In this document: positions 15,975 to 24,841 of the stretch, piece after piece
Numbering within the stretch: position 1 is the first letter of the stretch
Layout: each line of letters starts with the position of its first letter
Assembly (NCBI GenBank): GCA_964493205.1
Contig: CAZBMJ010000001.1
Coordinates: forward strand, 62,001 to 126,000
DNA: 64,000 nt
Direction of reading: 5' to 3'
From: CAZBMJ01 sp964493205
GTDB lineage: Bacteria > Myxococcota > UBA727 > JABDBI01
Program-made: the position numbers and the translations under genes
The notes under the pieces: model-generated
What the model saw: the letters and a program-made list of their open reading frames with translations, nothing else
The model's database searches: none
Told to the model about the DNA's origin: nothing

Positions 15975-16037
15975 CTGGGCGACGTGGAACTCTTGGGTTG
16001 ACTCCTATGGAGCACACCATAGCAAACATATTTAGCT

Positions 16038-17558
16038 TTACATACTCAGTAAATATTCAACTAAAGTTCTAATGGCAAAGCCTGTGCCACCAGTACCCAA
16101 GTATGGATGTGCTTTAGAATTGGTTGCTGGGCCTGCAATGTCTAAATGAGCCCATTTGGTATCGTTGGTTATAAATTGTTGTAAAAATAATGCTGCAGTG
16201 ATGCTTCCGCCCCATCTATCTCCACAATTTTTAAAGTCAGCATTGGGAGTTTTTAAGCCTTCAAGCAGATCTTGGTTTAGAGGCAGTCGCCAAAATTGCT
16301 CTCCAGTTTTTTTATCTAGGCTTAATAAACTATTAGCGAGTTCATCGTCGTTACTAAAAAGGCCTGCACATTTGGTACCTAGCGCCACCATACATGCGCC
16401 TGTAAGAGTCGCAATATCAATAATTACATCGGGTTTATCATTGTCTATAGCATAGGTGATAGCATCAGCTAATATTAAACGACCTTCGGCGTCTGTATTG
16501 CTTATTTCAATGCTTAAGCCATTTCTAGCGATAAAAATATCTCCTGGATGATAAGCTTTTGCATCAACGCCATTTTCTACACAAACCATGTAGCCAATAA
16601 TATTAAAGTTAAGATTAAGGCTGGCTATAGTTTTCATCACACCTAGCACAGCTGCAGAGCCTGACATATCAACTTTCATATCAAGCATGCCATCAGCTGG
16701 TTTTATATCGAGGCCGCCTGAATCAAAAGTTACACCTTTGCCAATTAAAACTACAGTTTTTTTACTAGCTTTTTTAGGTTTATAAATAAGCTTTATAAGT
16801 CGGGGTGGCGCGAATTCTGATGCAGCACTGGCTACAGCAAGCATCAAGTTCATTTTTTCTTTTTGCAAAGCTTTTTCATCGAGTATTTCTATGCTTAAGC
16901 CAGTTTCTTTTGCAACTTTTTGTGCTTCTTTGGCTAATTGCACAGGATTAGCAAATATGGGAGGCTCGTTGATTAAATCTCTTGCCAAAATAACGCTACT
17001 AGCAATATTTTGTCCTGAAATTAAGGCTTTTTTTAACGCATCGGTGGGAGTTTCATGAATTATGAGATCTACTGTTTCAACATGGATAGTATGTTTATCC
17101 ATATCTTTCGAATGATATTTTTTAAAAGTATATGAGGCTAAAATAATACCTTCAGTTATGGCTTGAATGGCATCAAATAAAGGAACTTCAGTATTTTTTG
17201 GTAGTAGTATTTGTAAGCTTTTAATTTGTTTTTTGTTGGCTAGTTTATATGCATGGGCACCAGCTTGCCTAAAATGATCCACTGATTGTTTATAAGCATC
17301 TCCTAAACCAATCAGTGCGATGCTCGTATTTGTTTCTTCATTAAAAATATTGCTTACAAATGTTTGATTAAGATCCGCGAGAAAACTTTCACGTTTAGCA
17401 TGCTCAAATAAGTTTGAAGAGCACCATTTGTTTATGGTTTCTGCATTATCGTATATATCAAATTCATGTTTTTTGCTTTTTAAAGCTTTTTTATTGACTA
17501 AAACCACGCTTAAATCAGTTTTTTTTAAGGTTTTTGGGTTATTAAGACTAAATTTCAT
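16038..17558 (-). CDS. pepA: Leucyl aminopeptidase (M17 family)
   Basis: Cytosolic two-metal aminopeptidase. The 506-residue protein has the metal-binding core: GKGVTFDSGGLDIKPADGM, KVDMSGSAAVLG and NTDAEGRLILADA (last with the catalytic Arg), followed by DIATLTGACMVALG. AGAGGTCTTC precedes the ATG. Known PepA proteins may also bind DNA, but nothing here addresses that. Pieces of its 3' end are repeated at 13417-13512. Confidence 0.95.
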   Translation of the reverse strand: MKFSLNNPKTLKKTDLSVVLVNKKALKSKKHEFDIYDNAETINKWCSSNLFEHAKRESFLADLNQTFVSNIFNEETNTSIALIGLGDAYKQSVDHFRQAGAHAYKLANKKQIKSLQILLPKNTEVPLFDAIQAITEGIILASYTFKKYHSKDMDKHTIHVETVDLIIHETPTDALKKALISGQNIASSVILARDLINEPPIFANPVQLAKEAQKVAKETGLSIEILDEKALQKEKMNLMLAVASAASEFAPPRLIKLIYKPKKASKKTVVLIGKGVTFDSGGLDIKPADGMLDMKVDMSGSAAVLGVMKTIASLNLNFNIIGYMVCVENGVDAKAYHPGDIFIARNGLSIEISNTDAEGRLILADAITYAIDNDKPDVIIDIATLTGACMVALGTKCAGLFSNDDELANSLLSLDKKTGEQFWRLPLNQDLLEGLKTPNADFKNCGDRWGGSITAALFLQQFITNDTKWAHLDIAGPATNSKAHPYLGTGGTGFAIRTLVEYLLSM

Positions 17559-17637
17559 GAAGACCTCTTTTGCAAGTGATGATTTTATCTTTATATTCTC
17601 TAAACCAATAAAGCAAAATGTTAATAAGGATTATTAA

Positions 17638-18867
17638 ATGTTAAATGAACTGGACTCTAAATTAATAGGCGGAATTTTATTAGTCGCCGGTACTACTATT
17701 GGCGCTGCAATGCTTGCTATGCCTATTACCACTGGTTTATTTGGCTTTTTAGGCACATTGGTTATATTGTTAGGCTGCTGGTTATTTATGTATTGGACTG
17801 CCACACTTATTTTAGAAGCCACTTTGCATTTTGGCCAATCGGCTAGTTTTATTAGTATGGCCAAAAATACTTTAGGACCTATTGGCTTAGGCGTTACGTG
17901 GGTATCTTTTTTATTGTTTTTTTATGCCTTGATTGCAGCTTACTTAAGCGGAAGTGGTGCCATTTTTATCGATGCTATGACTGGTTTTGTGGGCGTAGAA
18001 GTTCCTTCATGGTTTAAAATGTTACCTATGCTTATATTTTTTTCACCATTTATTTATTTTGGTTTATCAGTAGTTGATCACTTAAATCGTTACTTAATGA
18101 TTGCTATGTTATTAGCATACCTAATTATTATTATTATGCTTTATCCTCAGGCTGGTTCTGGTAAATTATTACATACTGATTGGTCTTTTTCTTTATTATC
18201 TTTTTCGGTGGTAATTACCAGTTTTGGTTTTCACTCTACCATTCCTACCTTGGTGGATTATTTAGAAAGAGATGTCAAAAAGATTAAACAGTGCTTATTC
18301 TTTGGCAGTTTAATACCATTAGCTATTTATATAATTTGGGAAGCTTTAATCTTAAGTATTGTGCCTATTTCGGGAAATTTTGGTTTGGCCTATGCTTTTA
18401 GTTACGATATGTCTTTATCTCAAGTTCTGCAAAAGCATAACAATAATGATTTTTTAATAATTATTATCAGAGTTTTTTCGTTGTTTACTATTGTCACTTC
18501 TTTTTTAGGAGTGGCACAAGGGCTATTTGACTTTTTGAAAGACGGCGTAAAAGCTAAAAATCATCAAGGTCGTTTATTTGCTTTTATTTTAACTTTTTTA
18601 CCTCCAGTTTTATTTATTTTGTTTTTTGAAAAAGGTTTTATAACTCTTTTAGAATATGCTGGGGCCTTAGTATCAATTATTTTAGGTATTATACCAATAT
18701 TAATAGTCTGGCATTTGCGATATACTCATAAAAAATCTTTTGGCTATCAGGCTGTAGGGAATAAATTTGCTTTATTATTGGGCTTAGTATTCTTTGGGTT
18801 TGTTGTTTTACTTGTGCTCTTAAAAAATATGAATTTTATAACCTTTTCTACTGCTGGTTTAATATAA
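17638..18867 (+). CDS. Aromatic amino acid permease (HAAAP family, Tyr/Trp type)
   Basis: A 409-residue inner-membrane protein with about 11 hydrophobic segments. The N-terminus KLIGGILLVAGTTIGAAMLA is the hallmark of TyrP/Mtr/TnaB permeases, with TSFGFHSTIPTLVDYL in the middle. These are proton-driven importers of tyrosine or tryptophan; the exact substrate cannot be read. AAGGA precedes the ATG. It is divergent from pepA with 79 bases between them, and the enoyl-CoA hydratase starts 1 base after its stop. Confidence 0.9.
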   Translation: MLNELDSKLIGGILLVAGTTIGAAMLAMPITTGLFGFLGTLVILLGCWLFMYWTATLILEATLHFGQSASFISMAKNTLGPIGLGVTWVSFLLFFYALIAAYLSGSGAIFIDAMTGFVGVEVPSWFKMLPMLIFFSPFIYFGLSVVDHLNRYLMIAMLLAYLIIIIMLYPQAGSGKLLHTDWSFSLLSFSVVITSFGFHSTIPTLVDYLERDVKKIKQCLFFGSLIPLAIYIIWEALILSIVPISGNFGLAYAFSYDMSLSQVLQKHNNNDFLIIIIRVFSLFTIVTSFLGVAQGLFDFLKDGVKAKNHQGRLFAFILTFLPPVLFILFFEKGFITLLEYAGALVSIILGIIPILIVWHLRYTHKKSFGYQAVGNKFALLLGLVFFGFVVLLVLLKNMNFITFSTAGLI

Positions 18868-18868
18868 A

Positions 18869-19645
18869 ATGCAAAAATTTATTACTGTTGATAAAAAAGA
18901 TCATATTTTACTTATTACTCTTAAGCGCCCTGAAGTAAGAAATGCCCTATCAACAATGCTGCTTTTAGAGTTACAAGCTATTATTTCTAGCATTAAATTA
19001 AGTGACACACGATGTTTAATTATTACTGGTAGCGGCGATAAAGCTTTTTGTTCTGGAGCAGATTTAAAAGAACGCTCAAGTATGTCGAGTGTTGAAACAT
19101 TAGATTTTTTAAACTTGATTGGCAGCACCTTTAATTTATTGGCAAACTTACCCATTCCAACCATTGCTCTTATTAATGCTGATGCATTTGGAGGGGGTTT
19201 AGAACTTGCACTCGCTTGTGACTTAAGAATTACCCACGAGCAAGTTTTATTAGGGCTTACAGAAACAAGTTTAGGCATTATTCCAGGAGCAGGTGGTACG
19301 CAAAGATTATCCCGATTAATAGGCGTTTCTAGGGCTTTAGATATGATTTTATGTGCTAAAAAAATTTCAGGCCAAGAAGCTTTTGATATCTCTTTGGTTA
19401 ATTATTTAGTACCAAAAGAACAATTATTGCTCTTTGCATATGAGTTAGCTCACAAAATTAGTAATAATGGGCCACTAAGTTTGGCAGCAGCTAAAAATGC
19501 TGTTATTAATGGGCTAGACATAAGTTTAAAAGAGGGTTTAGAATTAGAGCGCAATGCTTATAAATCCATTTTATTGAGCCAAGACAGAAAAGAAGGTATT
19601 AATGCTTTTTTACAAAAGCGCCAAGCTTTATTTATAGGCAAATAG
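18869..19645 (+). CDS. Enoyl-CoA hydratase/isomerase family protein
   Basis: A 258-residue crotonase-fold enzyme. AFCSGADLKERSSM and the oxyanion-hole segment DAFGGGLELALACDLRI are followed by LGLTETSLGIIPGAGGTQRL, which carries the catalytic Glu pair. The ADLKERxxM spacing is closest to AUH-type methylglutaconyl-CoA hydratases of leucine breakdown, but general enoyl-CoA hydratase activity is equally possible. It abuts the permease gene, so the two are likely one transcript. Confidence 0.9.
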   Translation: MQKFITVDKKDHILLITLKRPEVRNALSTMLLLELQAIISSIKLSDTRCLIITGSGDKAFCSGADLKERSSMSSVETLDFLNLIGSTFNLLANLPIPTIALINADAFGGGLELALACDLRITHEQVLLGLTETSLGIIPGAGGTQRLSRLIGVSRALDMILCAKKISGQEAFDISLVNYLVPKEQLLLFAYELAHKISNNGPLSLAAAKNAVINGLDISLKEGLELERNAYKSILLSQDRKEGINAFLQKRQALFIGK

Positions 19646-19677
19646 AAATACTTTTATTCTTAATCCAAAAAATCCTC

Positions 19678-19691
19678 AGTATAGCTATACT
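19678..19691. promoter_or_regulatory. Palindrome overlapping a -10-like box before the RiPP operon
   Basis: AGTATAGCTATACT is a perfect 14-bp palindrome and contains TATACT (19686-19691), a good -10, 27 bases before the peptide start. I see no convincing -35. The overlap would suit an operator or an activator-dependent promoter. Confidence 0.45.
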
Positions 19692-19717
19692 AGTTAAATA
19701 GCTAAGGGGAGGGTTAA

Positions 19718-19816
19718 ATGAAAGAAGAAATAATAGCTGATTTAGAACTTGATATTGTAGAAGAGGCAGAACTACCTGAGTTTGATGTTCTTTTACAAAG
19801 AGAGTACGAAGGTTAG
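19718..19816 (+). CDS. Candidate RiPP precursor peptide (32 residues)
   Basis: A small gene with a very strong ribosome site (AGGGGAGGG, 19704-19713). The peptide starts MKEEIIADLELD and ends PEFDVLLQREYEG. It is strongly acidic (Asp/Glu make up over a third) and has no Cys, Ser or Thr at all. It is the first gene of an operon with HExxH, ThiF-like, YcaO, MFS and DUF6445-like genes, the composition of a ribosomally made, modified peptide cluster. The helical acidic N-terminal half would be the leader; the C-terminal PEFDVLLQREYEG, with Asp, Tyr and Arg, would be the modified core. The role is inferred from position and size. Confidence 0.72.
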   Translation: MKEEIIADLELDIVEEAELPEFDVLLQREYEG

Positions 19817-19828
19817 TGTTATTTTCTA

Positions 19829-19855
19829 GGGTAGGCGCAGGTCTACCCATTTTTA
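19829..19855 (+). terminator. Attenuator hairpin between the peptide gene and the modification genes
   Basis: GGGTAG (19829-19834) pairs with CTACCC (19843-19848), 8-base loop, followed by ATTTTTATT. It lies between the peptide stop and the first enzyme gene. Leaky terminators at this place are common in peptide operons and give more precursor than enzyme mRNA. Confidence 0.65.
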
Positions 19856-19868
19856 TTAAGGTGCATAT

Positions 19869-20804
19869 ATGCAAGATCAAAAAATATTTCATAAAGATTT
19901 AACCCTTACAAATTCTTTATTTTTTATGGATAATTTGGCATTAAGAGTTAAGAAAATTTTACTTTCTAGACTATTAGATTCTGAAATAGAATTAAAAAAC
20001 CAAATAGAATTTATGTTTAACAAAAAAATTGGCAATAGAAGTTTGTTATTGCATTCAGATATATTTTTTTGGATTAAAAGCCAAGAAAAAACTCCTCTAG
20101 AAAATATCTTAAAAAGTGTTTTAGATAGCTTTAAAACTATGCAAAATAACAAAAATAATTTTGGTTTTTTTATAAGCATTAATTATTTAAATAAAATTTT
20201 TACGAGTAATCGTCTAGCACGAGCTCAAAGAGCAGCTTCTGAGGCAGGAACTGGAGAAATTTCTTTTAGTATTGTTGATGCTGATCTAGATTTATTCAAT
20301 GAATCAATAAGGCTTTTATGTGATTATTATCCTTCTATTATGCAAGAGACAGAAAATTTTGTAAGCAATATTTGTTTTTTTGAAGGTAAGACTATTATAG
20401 GCTTTACTGATTTTCAAAATCATGGCTCTATTTTTATGAAGTATCGATTAGTAAAAGATAATCCAATACGCCTAGCTGAAGAAATTGTTCATGAAGCAGG
20501 ACATACAGTGCTTAATACTATTATGGTCAAAGATAGATTGATTTTAAATACTAAAGACGAGCGCTATAGTAGCCCGTTAAGGCAAGACTTAAGGCCGATG
20601 TTTGGCTTATTTCATCAGTTATATGTTTTATCTAGGCTTAAAAAATTTTATATGGCCATCAGTAAAGCCCATAGCTCAGTAGCACAAAAGCAGTTACAAA
20701 AAATATGTGCGCAGCAAGATTTAGCTTTTGATATTGTTTCAAAAAATGCAAAATTTACCCCATTTGGTAAACAATTTTTTAATGAGCTTGAGTGTAATGC
20801 ATGA
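19869..20804 (+). CDS. HExxH-motif RiPP modification protein
   Basis: A 311-residue protein with EEIVHEAGHTVLN, where H208-E209-x-x-H212 is the metal motif, followed by DERYSSPLRQDLRPMFGLFH. This pairing of HExxH with a SPxRxDxRPxxGxxH segment is the signature of the mod_HExxH family found beside RiPP precursors. Some members have been reported to act as iron/alpha-ketoglutarate hydroxylases of peptide side chains rather than proteases; that is my recollection of the family, not shown here. Asp residues in the neighbouring peptide would be natural targets. TAAGGTG (19857-19863) precedes the ATG. It overlaps the next gene by four bases (ATGA). Confidence 0.8.
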   Translation: MQDQKIFHKDLTLTNSLFFMDNLALRVKKILLSRLLDSEIELKNQIEFMFNKKIGNRSLLLHSDIFFWIKSQEKTPLENILKSVLDSFKTMQNNKNNFGFFISINYLNKIFTSNRLARAQRAASEAGTGEISFSIVDADLDLFNESIRLLCDYYPSIMQETENFVSNICFFEGKTIIGFTDFQNHGSIFMKYRLVKDNPIRLAEEIVHEAGHTVLNTIMVKDRLILNTKDERYSSPLRQDLRPMFGLFHQLYVLSRLKKFYMAISKAHSSVAQKQLQKICAQQDLAFDIVSKNAKFTPFGKQFFNELECNA

Positions 20805-21829
20805 GCTTATTAGTCTTAGCACCAAAAGTACAAATAGTGCCTCTTGATGAAAACAAAATAATATTATTTAAAAAGCATGCAAAATCTGCAAAACTAAGTA
20901 TCGAACCATATAAACATGAAATTTTTGCTAATCTTTTAGTAAGTGGTTTTAAAAAAGAAGATCTAAGTTTTTTACTGGAAAAGCCTCAAAATATTATTGA
21001 TAATTTAATTCAAAAATTGCTTGAACATAAAATTTTATCTTTTAAGTCAGAAAACCATGTTTTGGCAAAATATAGAAGGCTAGAAGCTTATTTAGAAAAT
21101 TCTCAATTAGAAAGCTTACAAAACAGTTCTGTTTTATTATTAGGAGTAGGCGGTCTTGGTAGTTATATTTTTGAACATTTAGTTGCCAATGGAATTAAAA
21201 ATATTACTGTTCTTGATGATGATAGCGTTGAAGAAAGTAATTTATCCAGACAGACTTTGTATTCTGATGAAGATGTAGGAAACCTCAAAGTTGAGGCGGC
21301 AGCTGTATATGCTCATAAGCATGGTATAAATATCCGCGCTTTAGCATGCAGAATTAACACTACTGATGATATACTAAAGATTATTAAAGATAATAAATTT
21401 GATTTGATCATATCCACCATAGATGAGCCCATATGGCAAGTTACGAGATATGTTATTAACGCTGCAAAAGCAACAAATATACCAGTATTACGAGCTAATA
21501 GTAGGGCTGTGGGGCCATTTTATTTTCCTCATAAATCAGCGTGTCCTTTGTGTAAATCTTTTTATAAGGCGAAAAATATACCAAATGCTAAAAGTATTAT
21601 GGAGCGTTATAATAATGGTTTTCCAGCTCGTAAAACCTGCGCTATTAGCTATGAACTTGCCTATGTTAGTTTAATCGTCATAAAAGAGGCTATTAATTTT
21701 TTAGCCAATGTGGGTCAACTTGCCAGTTTCAATAAAGAGCTTACCTGGAATGCACAAGAACTAAGTGTTGCATCTCACAAAGTTATTGCTTGTAGTAATT
21801 GCATCGCTTGCGGTGATGTTTATGAGTGA
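20801..21829 (+). CDS. ThiF/E1-like adenylating protein with peptide-binding N-terminus
   Basis: A 342-residue protein. Residues 1-90 look like a small winged-helix peptide-binding (RRE/PqqD-like or ocin-ThiF) domain. Then comes an E1-type fold: GVGGLGS (115-121) for ATP, VLDDDSVEESNLSRQTLYS (137-155) with the Asp, Arg and Gln of this family, and a structural zinc site from CPLC (248-251) and CSNC (331-334). In TOMM pathways such proteins present the precursor to the YcaO enzyme; in the microcin C pathway a relative adenylates the peptide C-terminus. The start overlaps the preceding stop, so translation is coupled. Confidence 0.85.
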   Translation: MSLLVLAPKVQIVPLDENKIILFKKHAKSAKLSIEPYKHEIFANLLVSGFKKEDLSFLLEKPQNIIDNLIQKLLEHKILSFKSENHVLAKYRRLEAYLENSQLESLQNSSVLLLGVGGLGSYIFEHLVANGIKNITVLDDDSVEESNLSRQTLYSDEDVGNLKVEAAAVYAHKHGINIRALACRINTTDDILKIIKDNKFDLIISTIDEPIWQVTRYVINAAKATNIPVLRANSRAVGPFYFPHKSACPLCKSFYKAKNIPNAKSIMERYNNGFPARKTCAISYELAYVSLIVIKEAINFLANVGQLASFNKELTWNAQELSVASHKVIACSNCIACGDVYE

Positions 21830-22964
21830 GATGTTTGGAGGCATAGGCACTGATAATGTTATTACTAAAAAATTTTTTCATGAAGAGTCAAGTTTTTATA
21901 TTGCATACTTAGCAGCTAAATCACCTAAATTTTTAGGCAATTATAACATACCTGCAGGATATTTAGTGGGTAATGGTTTTTCTTTTAACGAAGAAGAAGC
22001 TAAAATAAAGGCTTTAGGCGAATTTATTGAGAGGTATTGTGCAGAAGTAAGTGTTCATGAAAAAGAAATTTATCGTTATTCTATAAAAGAGCTCGTTAAA
22101 AAATCTTTGGCTTTTGTTCACCCTAATACTCTTAGACCATACAAAAATTGTTCAAAATATCCAGAAATTCAAGATGATGAAGTTATCTCCTATGTTAAAG
22201 GTTATGAAGCACTTGATAAAAAAGAAATTCTAATACCTGCCTTAGCTGCATTTTTGCCTTTTAAGCCTATTAATTTAGAAACAACTTTTTTTAGCCCCAG
22301 TGCTACTGGTTTGTCAGCTTATACTAATCAAGAACAAGCAGAATTATCAGCTTTATTAGAGGTTCAGGAAAGAAGCGATTTAATGGCCAGTTGGCGAATT
22401 AAAAACCTTAAAATTCAAAAATTGCTTACAAACGATTTGCCTGACCATATTACAAAATTTTTATATTATAATAATTTTAAGTTAAGGCTATTTGTAATTA
22501 ATCAGACTGTTTTAGCTATGCTGTGTCATATAAACGATACTGGGTTAACTATTGGCTCTAAATCAGGAGTCATTAATATTATTACGATACTTGCTGCTAT
22601 TAATGAAGCAATTGCTTTGCAAATTACCATGCTAAATAAACGTGTGAGATTTAACGCTATCCCTAAAAATAGTTTAGAACATGTTATGTATGCTTATTTT
22701 AACTCTGAAATATTTATAGAATTTTATGAGAAAAAAGTTGATGCACAACTAAGTTTTATTTCTGAAAATCAAATAAATAAAAATATATTTTTTGTGGATT
22801 TAAGTACTAAAAAAGCTAAAGAATCAGGTTGGTATTGCGCTAGATGCATAAATATAGAAGCTTTTAGCAAAGAAAATAATGCATATTATCCGCACTTAAA
22901 AAACTTTTTTGAACACGGATTCACTGAGGCTGAGTTAAACTTATTGCCGCATCCTTTTGGTTAA
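21822..22964 (+). CDS. YcaO-domain protein (RiPP backbone-modifying ATPase)
   Basis: A 380-residue protein. I chose ATG 21822 because GGTGAT precedes it and it overlaps the ThiF-like stop; longer starts run inside the previous gene. YcaO ATP-binding elements are visible: KALGEFIERYCAE (63-75), SPSATGLSAYTNQEQAELSA and LLEVQERSDLMASW. The C-terminus ends LLPHPFG, like the proline-rich tail of azoline-forming YcaO proteins. These enzymes activate peptide backbone amides with ATP. Because the candidate peptide lacks Cys, Ser and Thr, azoline formation is excluded on it; another backbone chemistry or another substrate must apply. Confidence 0.85.
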   Translation: MSEMFGGIGTDNVITKKFFHEESSFYIAYLAAKSPKFLGNYNIPAGYLVGNGFSFNEEEAKIKALGEFIERYCAEVSVHEKEIYRYSIKELVKKSLAFVHPNTLRPYKNCSKYPEIQDDEVISYVKGYEALDKKEILIPALAAFLPFKPINLETTFFSPSATGLSAYTNQEQAELSALLEVQERSDLMASWRIKNLKIQKLLTNDLPDHITKFLYYNNFKLRLFVINQTVLAMLCHINDTGLTIGSKSGVINIITILAAINEAIALQITMLNKRVRFNAIPKNSLEHVMYAYFNSEIFIEFYEKKVDAQLSFISENQINKNIFFVDLSTKKAKESGWYCARCINIEAFSKENNAYYPHLKNFFEHGFTEAELNLLPHPFG

Positions 22965-22967
22965 AGA

Positions 22968-24149
22968 ATGAAAAAATCATTGATTATTTTAGGTGTTTCA
23001 CAAACTATATCTTCTATTAGTGTAACTATACTTATATTTGCCCTTATGATGAGCTCTTATGGTAATTCCAAAAGTATTTTAGATCTTGCTTGGGTTTATA
23101 TAGCCACATCTTTGCCAGTTTTTTTAGTAGCACCTTTTTGTGGATTATTAATAGATAAGCTTAATAAAAAGCTTAATTTAGTAATAGCCGATAGTATTTG
23201 TATTTTATCAGTACTCTTTCTTTATTTTAATAACTATTTTATTTTCTTGGTAGTTTTTTTTGTACAATTAAGCATAAGTTATCAGGGCTTAACCAATCAA
23301 ACTTTGGTGTCGCTATTTTTTAATAAAGATAAACTTCATATGATACTTGGGTGGATGCAATTTAAAAAAGCTTTGCAGCGTTTAGTAGCGCCAGCTTTAG
23401 GTGGATATTTATATAATATGTTGGAATTAAAATATATTATAGCTGTTAGCATTATTAGTTTAATAATAGCTTTAATTAGTTTAATTTTTGTGAATATACC
23501 TAGTGTTAATATTGGAAAATTATCTAACAGCAATTTTATTAATAATGCCGGATTAAAATATATATTGAGCGATAAAAATTTATTTAATATATGCATTTTT
23601 TTTATATTTCTTAATTTTTTATCTGGTATTTATTCTGTTGTTTATACTCCCATATTATTAGCTTTTAGCGATGAACAAGCTTTGGGTTATGCATTAAGTA
23701 TTGGCAGTTTGGGAATGATTTTTGCAAGTTTAACGAGCGCTCATATAAAAAGCCTTACACAAAAAAAATATCAAGCTCTTTTGCTATATGTTTTTATGAA
23801 TGGCTTAAGTGAAATATTTATGGCTTCATACCCAAATTTTTGGGTCTATTCTGTGGGTTTGTTATTTGGTTGTATTACTTCTTCTTATATAGCTGTTTGT
23901 AATAATATTATATGGCAGTCTAGTGTGCCGTTCTCTATTCAAGGTGCTACTTTTGGGGCAAGAGATTTTTTTGCTCTTGGTGCATTACCATTGGGTATGC
24001 TGATTGGTGGAATTTTTGGTGATTTTATTAAATCCAACTATGAGCTTTCTCATATATTAATCTTAACGGGAATTTTGCAGTTAATTTTAGTAGCTTTTTA
24101 TAGCTATGCGTGGAGGTTTGAGCATGAAGGGGTATATAGTAATAGATAA
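22968..24149 (+). CDS. MFS transporter of the RiPP operon
   Basis: A 393-residue membrane protein with about 12 hydrophobic segments and the motif PFCGLLIDKLNKKLN in the loop after the second helix, typical of the major facilitator superfamily. It starts 3 bases after the YcaO gene and overlaps the next gene by 26 bases, so it belongs to the operon. The probable job is export of the finished peptide, which would also give self-protection. Substrate direction is inferred from context. Confidence 0.85.
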   Translation: MKKSLIILGVSQTISSISVTILIFALMMSSYGNSKSILDLAWVYIATSLPVFLVAPFCGLLIDKLNKKLNLVIADSICILSVLFLYFNNYFIFLVVFFVQLSISYQGLTNQTLVSLFFNKDKLHMILGWMQFKKALQRLVAPALGGYLYNMLELKYIIAVSIISLIIALISLIFVNIPSVNIGKLSNSNFINNAGLKYILSDKNLFNICIFFIFLNFLSGIYSVVYTPILLAFSDEQALGYALSIGSLGMIFASLTSAHIKSLTQKKYQALLLYVFMNGLSEIFMASYPNFWVYSVGLLFGCITSSYIAVCNNIIWQSSVPFSIQGATFGARDFFALGALPLGMLIGGIFGDFIKSNYELSHILILTGILQLILVAFYSYAWRFEHEGVYSNR

Positions 24150-24744
24150 TTTTTATGAGAATCCTGATTTAATTAGAGCTCAAGCTTTAGAAGCTGATTT
24201 TTCTAAAAAGCATCCAAAATATCCAGGTATTGATAGCTCGTTAATGTTTAATAATAGTGAAGCTGAAGAGAAAATTAAAAGTATTATAAAATATGATACT
24301 CAAAGAGCAAGCTATTCAGGATTTTTTCGATTATCTACTGCGGATGAATATTACAAAGAAGGACATGGTATTCATATTGATAAATATGATATTGCTGCGA
24401 TAATTTATTTAGCTCAGCCTGGCCAAAATAAACAGGTAGGTACAAGCTTTTTAAAGCATAAAGCTTCTGGTCTTACTAATTTTTATAATATTAAAAGAGA
24501 TCCTAATCTTAATCCTGATTGGCAGCGTTTGGATACTCAAGAAATTATGAAAATAATTGTTAACGATATGGAAAAAAATGATGCAACTTTATGGGATTTA
24601 GTAGAAGAAGTGGAGTTTAAATATAATCGCGCTGTTTTAATGAGAGGTAACTTATTTCATAAGTTGAGTAACGGCTTTGGGCAAAATGTAGAAAACGGTC
24701 GCTTAACTCAAAATTTCTTTTTAAATATACCAAGAACTTTATAA
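24124..24744 (+). CDS. DUF6445-like oxygenase of the RiPP operon
   Basis: A 206-residue protein with an Fe(II)/2-oxoglutarate oxygenase-like layout. GHGIHIDKYDIAAIIYLAQP contains an HxD pair (H84, D86), VGTSFLKHKASG follows, and a late His in LMRGNLFHKLSNGFG precedes NGRLTQNFFLN. The combination resembles DUF6445. GGAGG (24113-24117) precedes ATG 24124, which lies inside the end of the MFS gene, so it is the last gene of the operon. A role as a hydroxylase tailoring the peptide is inference. Confidence 0.75.
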   Translation: MKGYIVIDNFYENPDLIRAQALEADFSKKHPKYPGIDSSLMFNNSEAEEKIKSIIKYDTQRASYSGFFRLSTADEYYKEGHGIHIDKYDIAAIIYLAQPGQNKQVGTSFLKHKASGLTNFYNIKRDPNLNPDWQRLDTQEIMKIIVNDMEKNDATLWDLVEEVEFKYNRAVLMRGNLFHKLSNGFGQNVENGRLTQNFFLNIPRTL

Positions 24745-24841
24745 AAAATTTTTTTGTTTTTCCCCAAAAATGTCTTGATTCTACTATGGTAATAAAATAG
24801 TTATTTAAAAATTATTTTTATTATTTATATTTAGGATTTTT

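Noticed and set aside
15823..16037. Gap between the second kinase and pepA as a small gene
   Set aside because: No frame with a start and ribosome site; it shows a hairpin and degenerate repeat-like sequence only.
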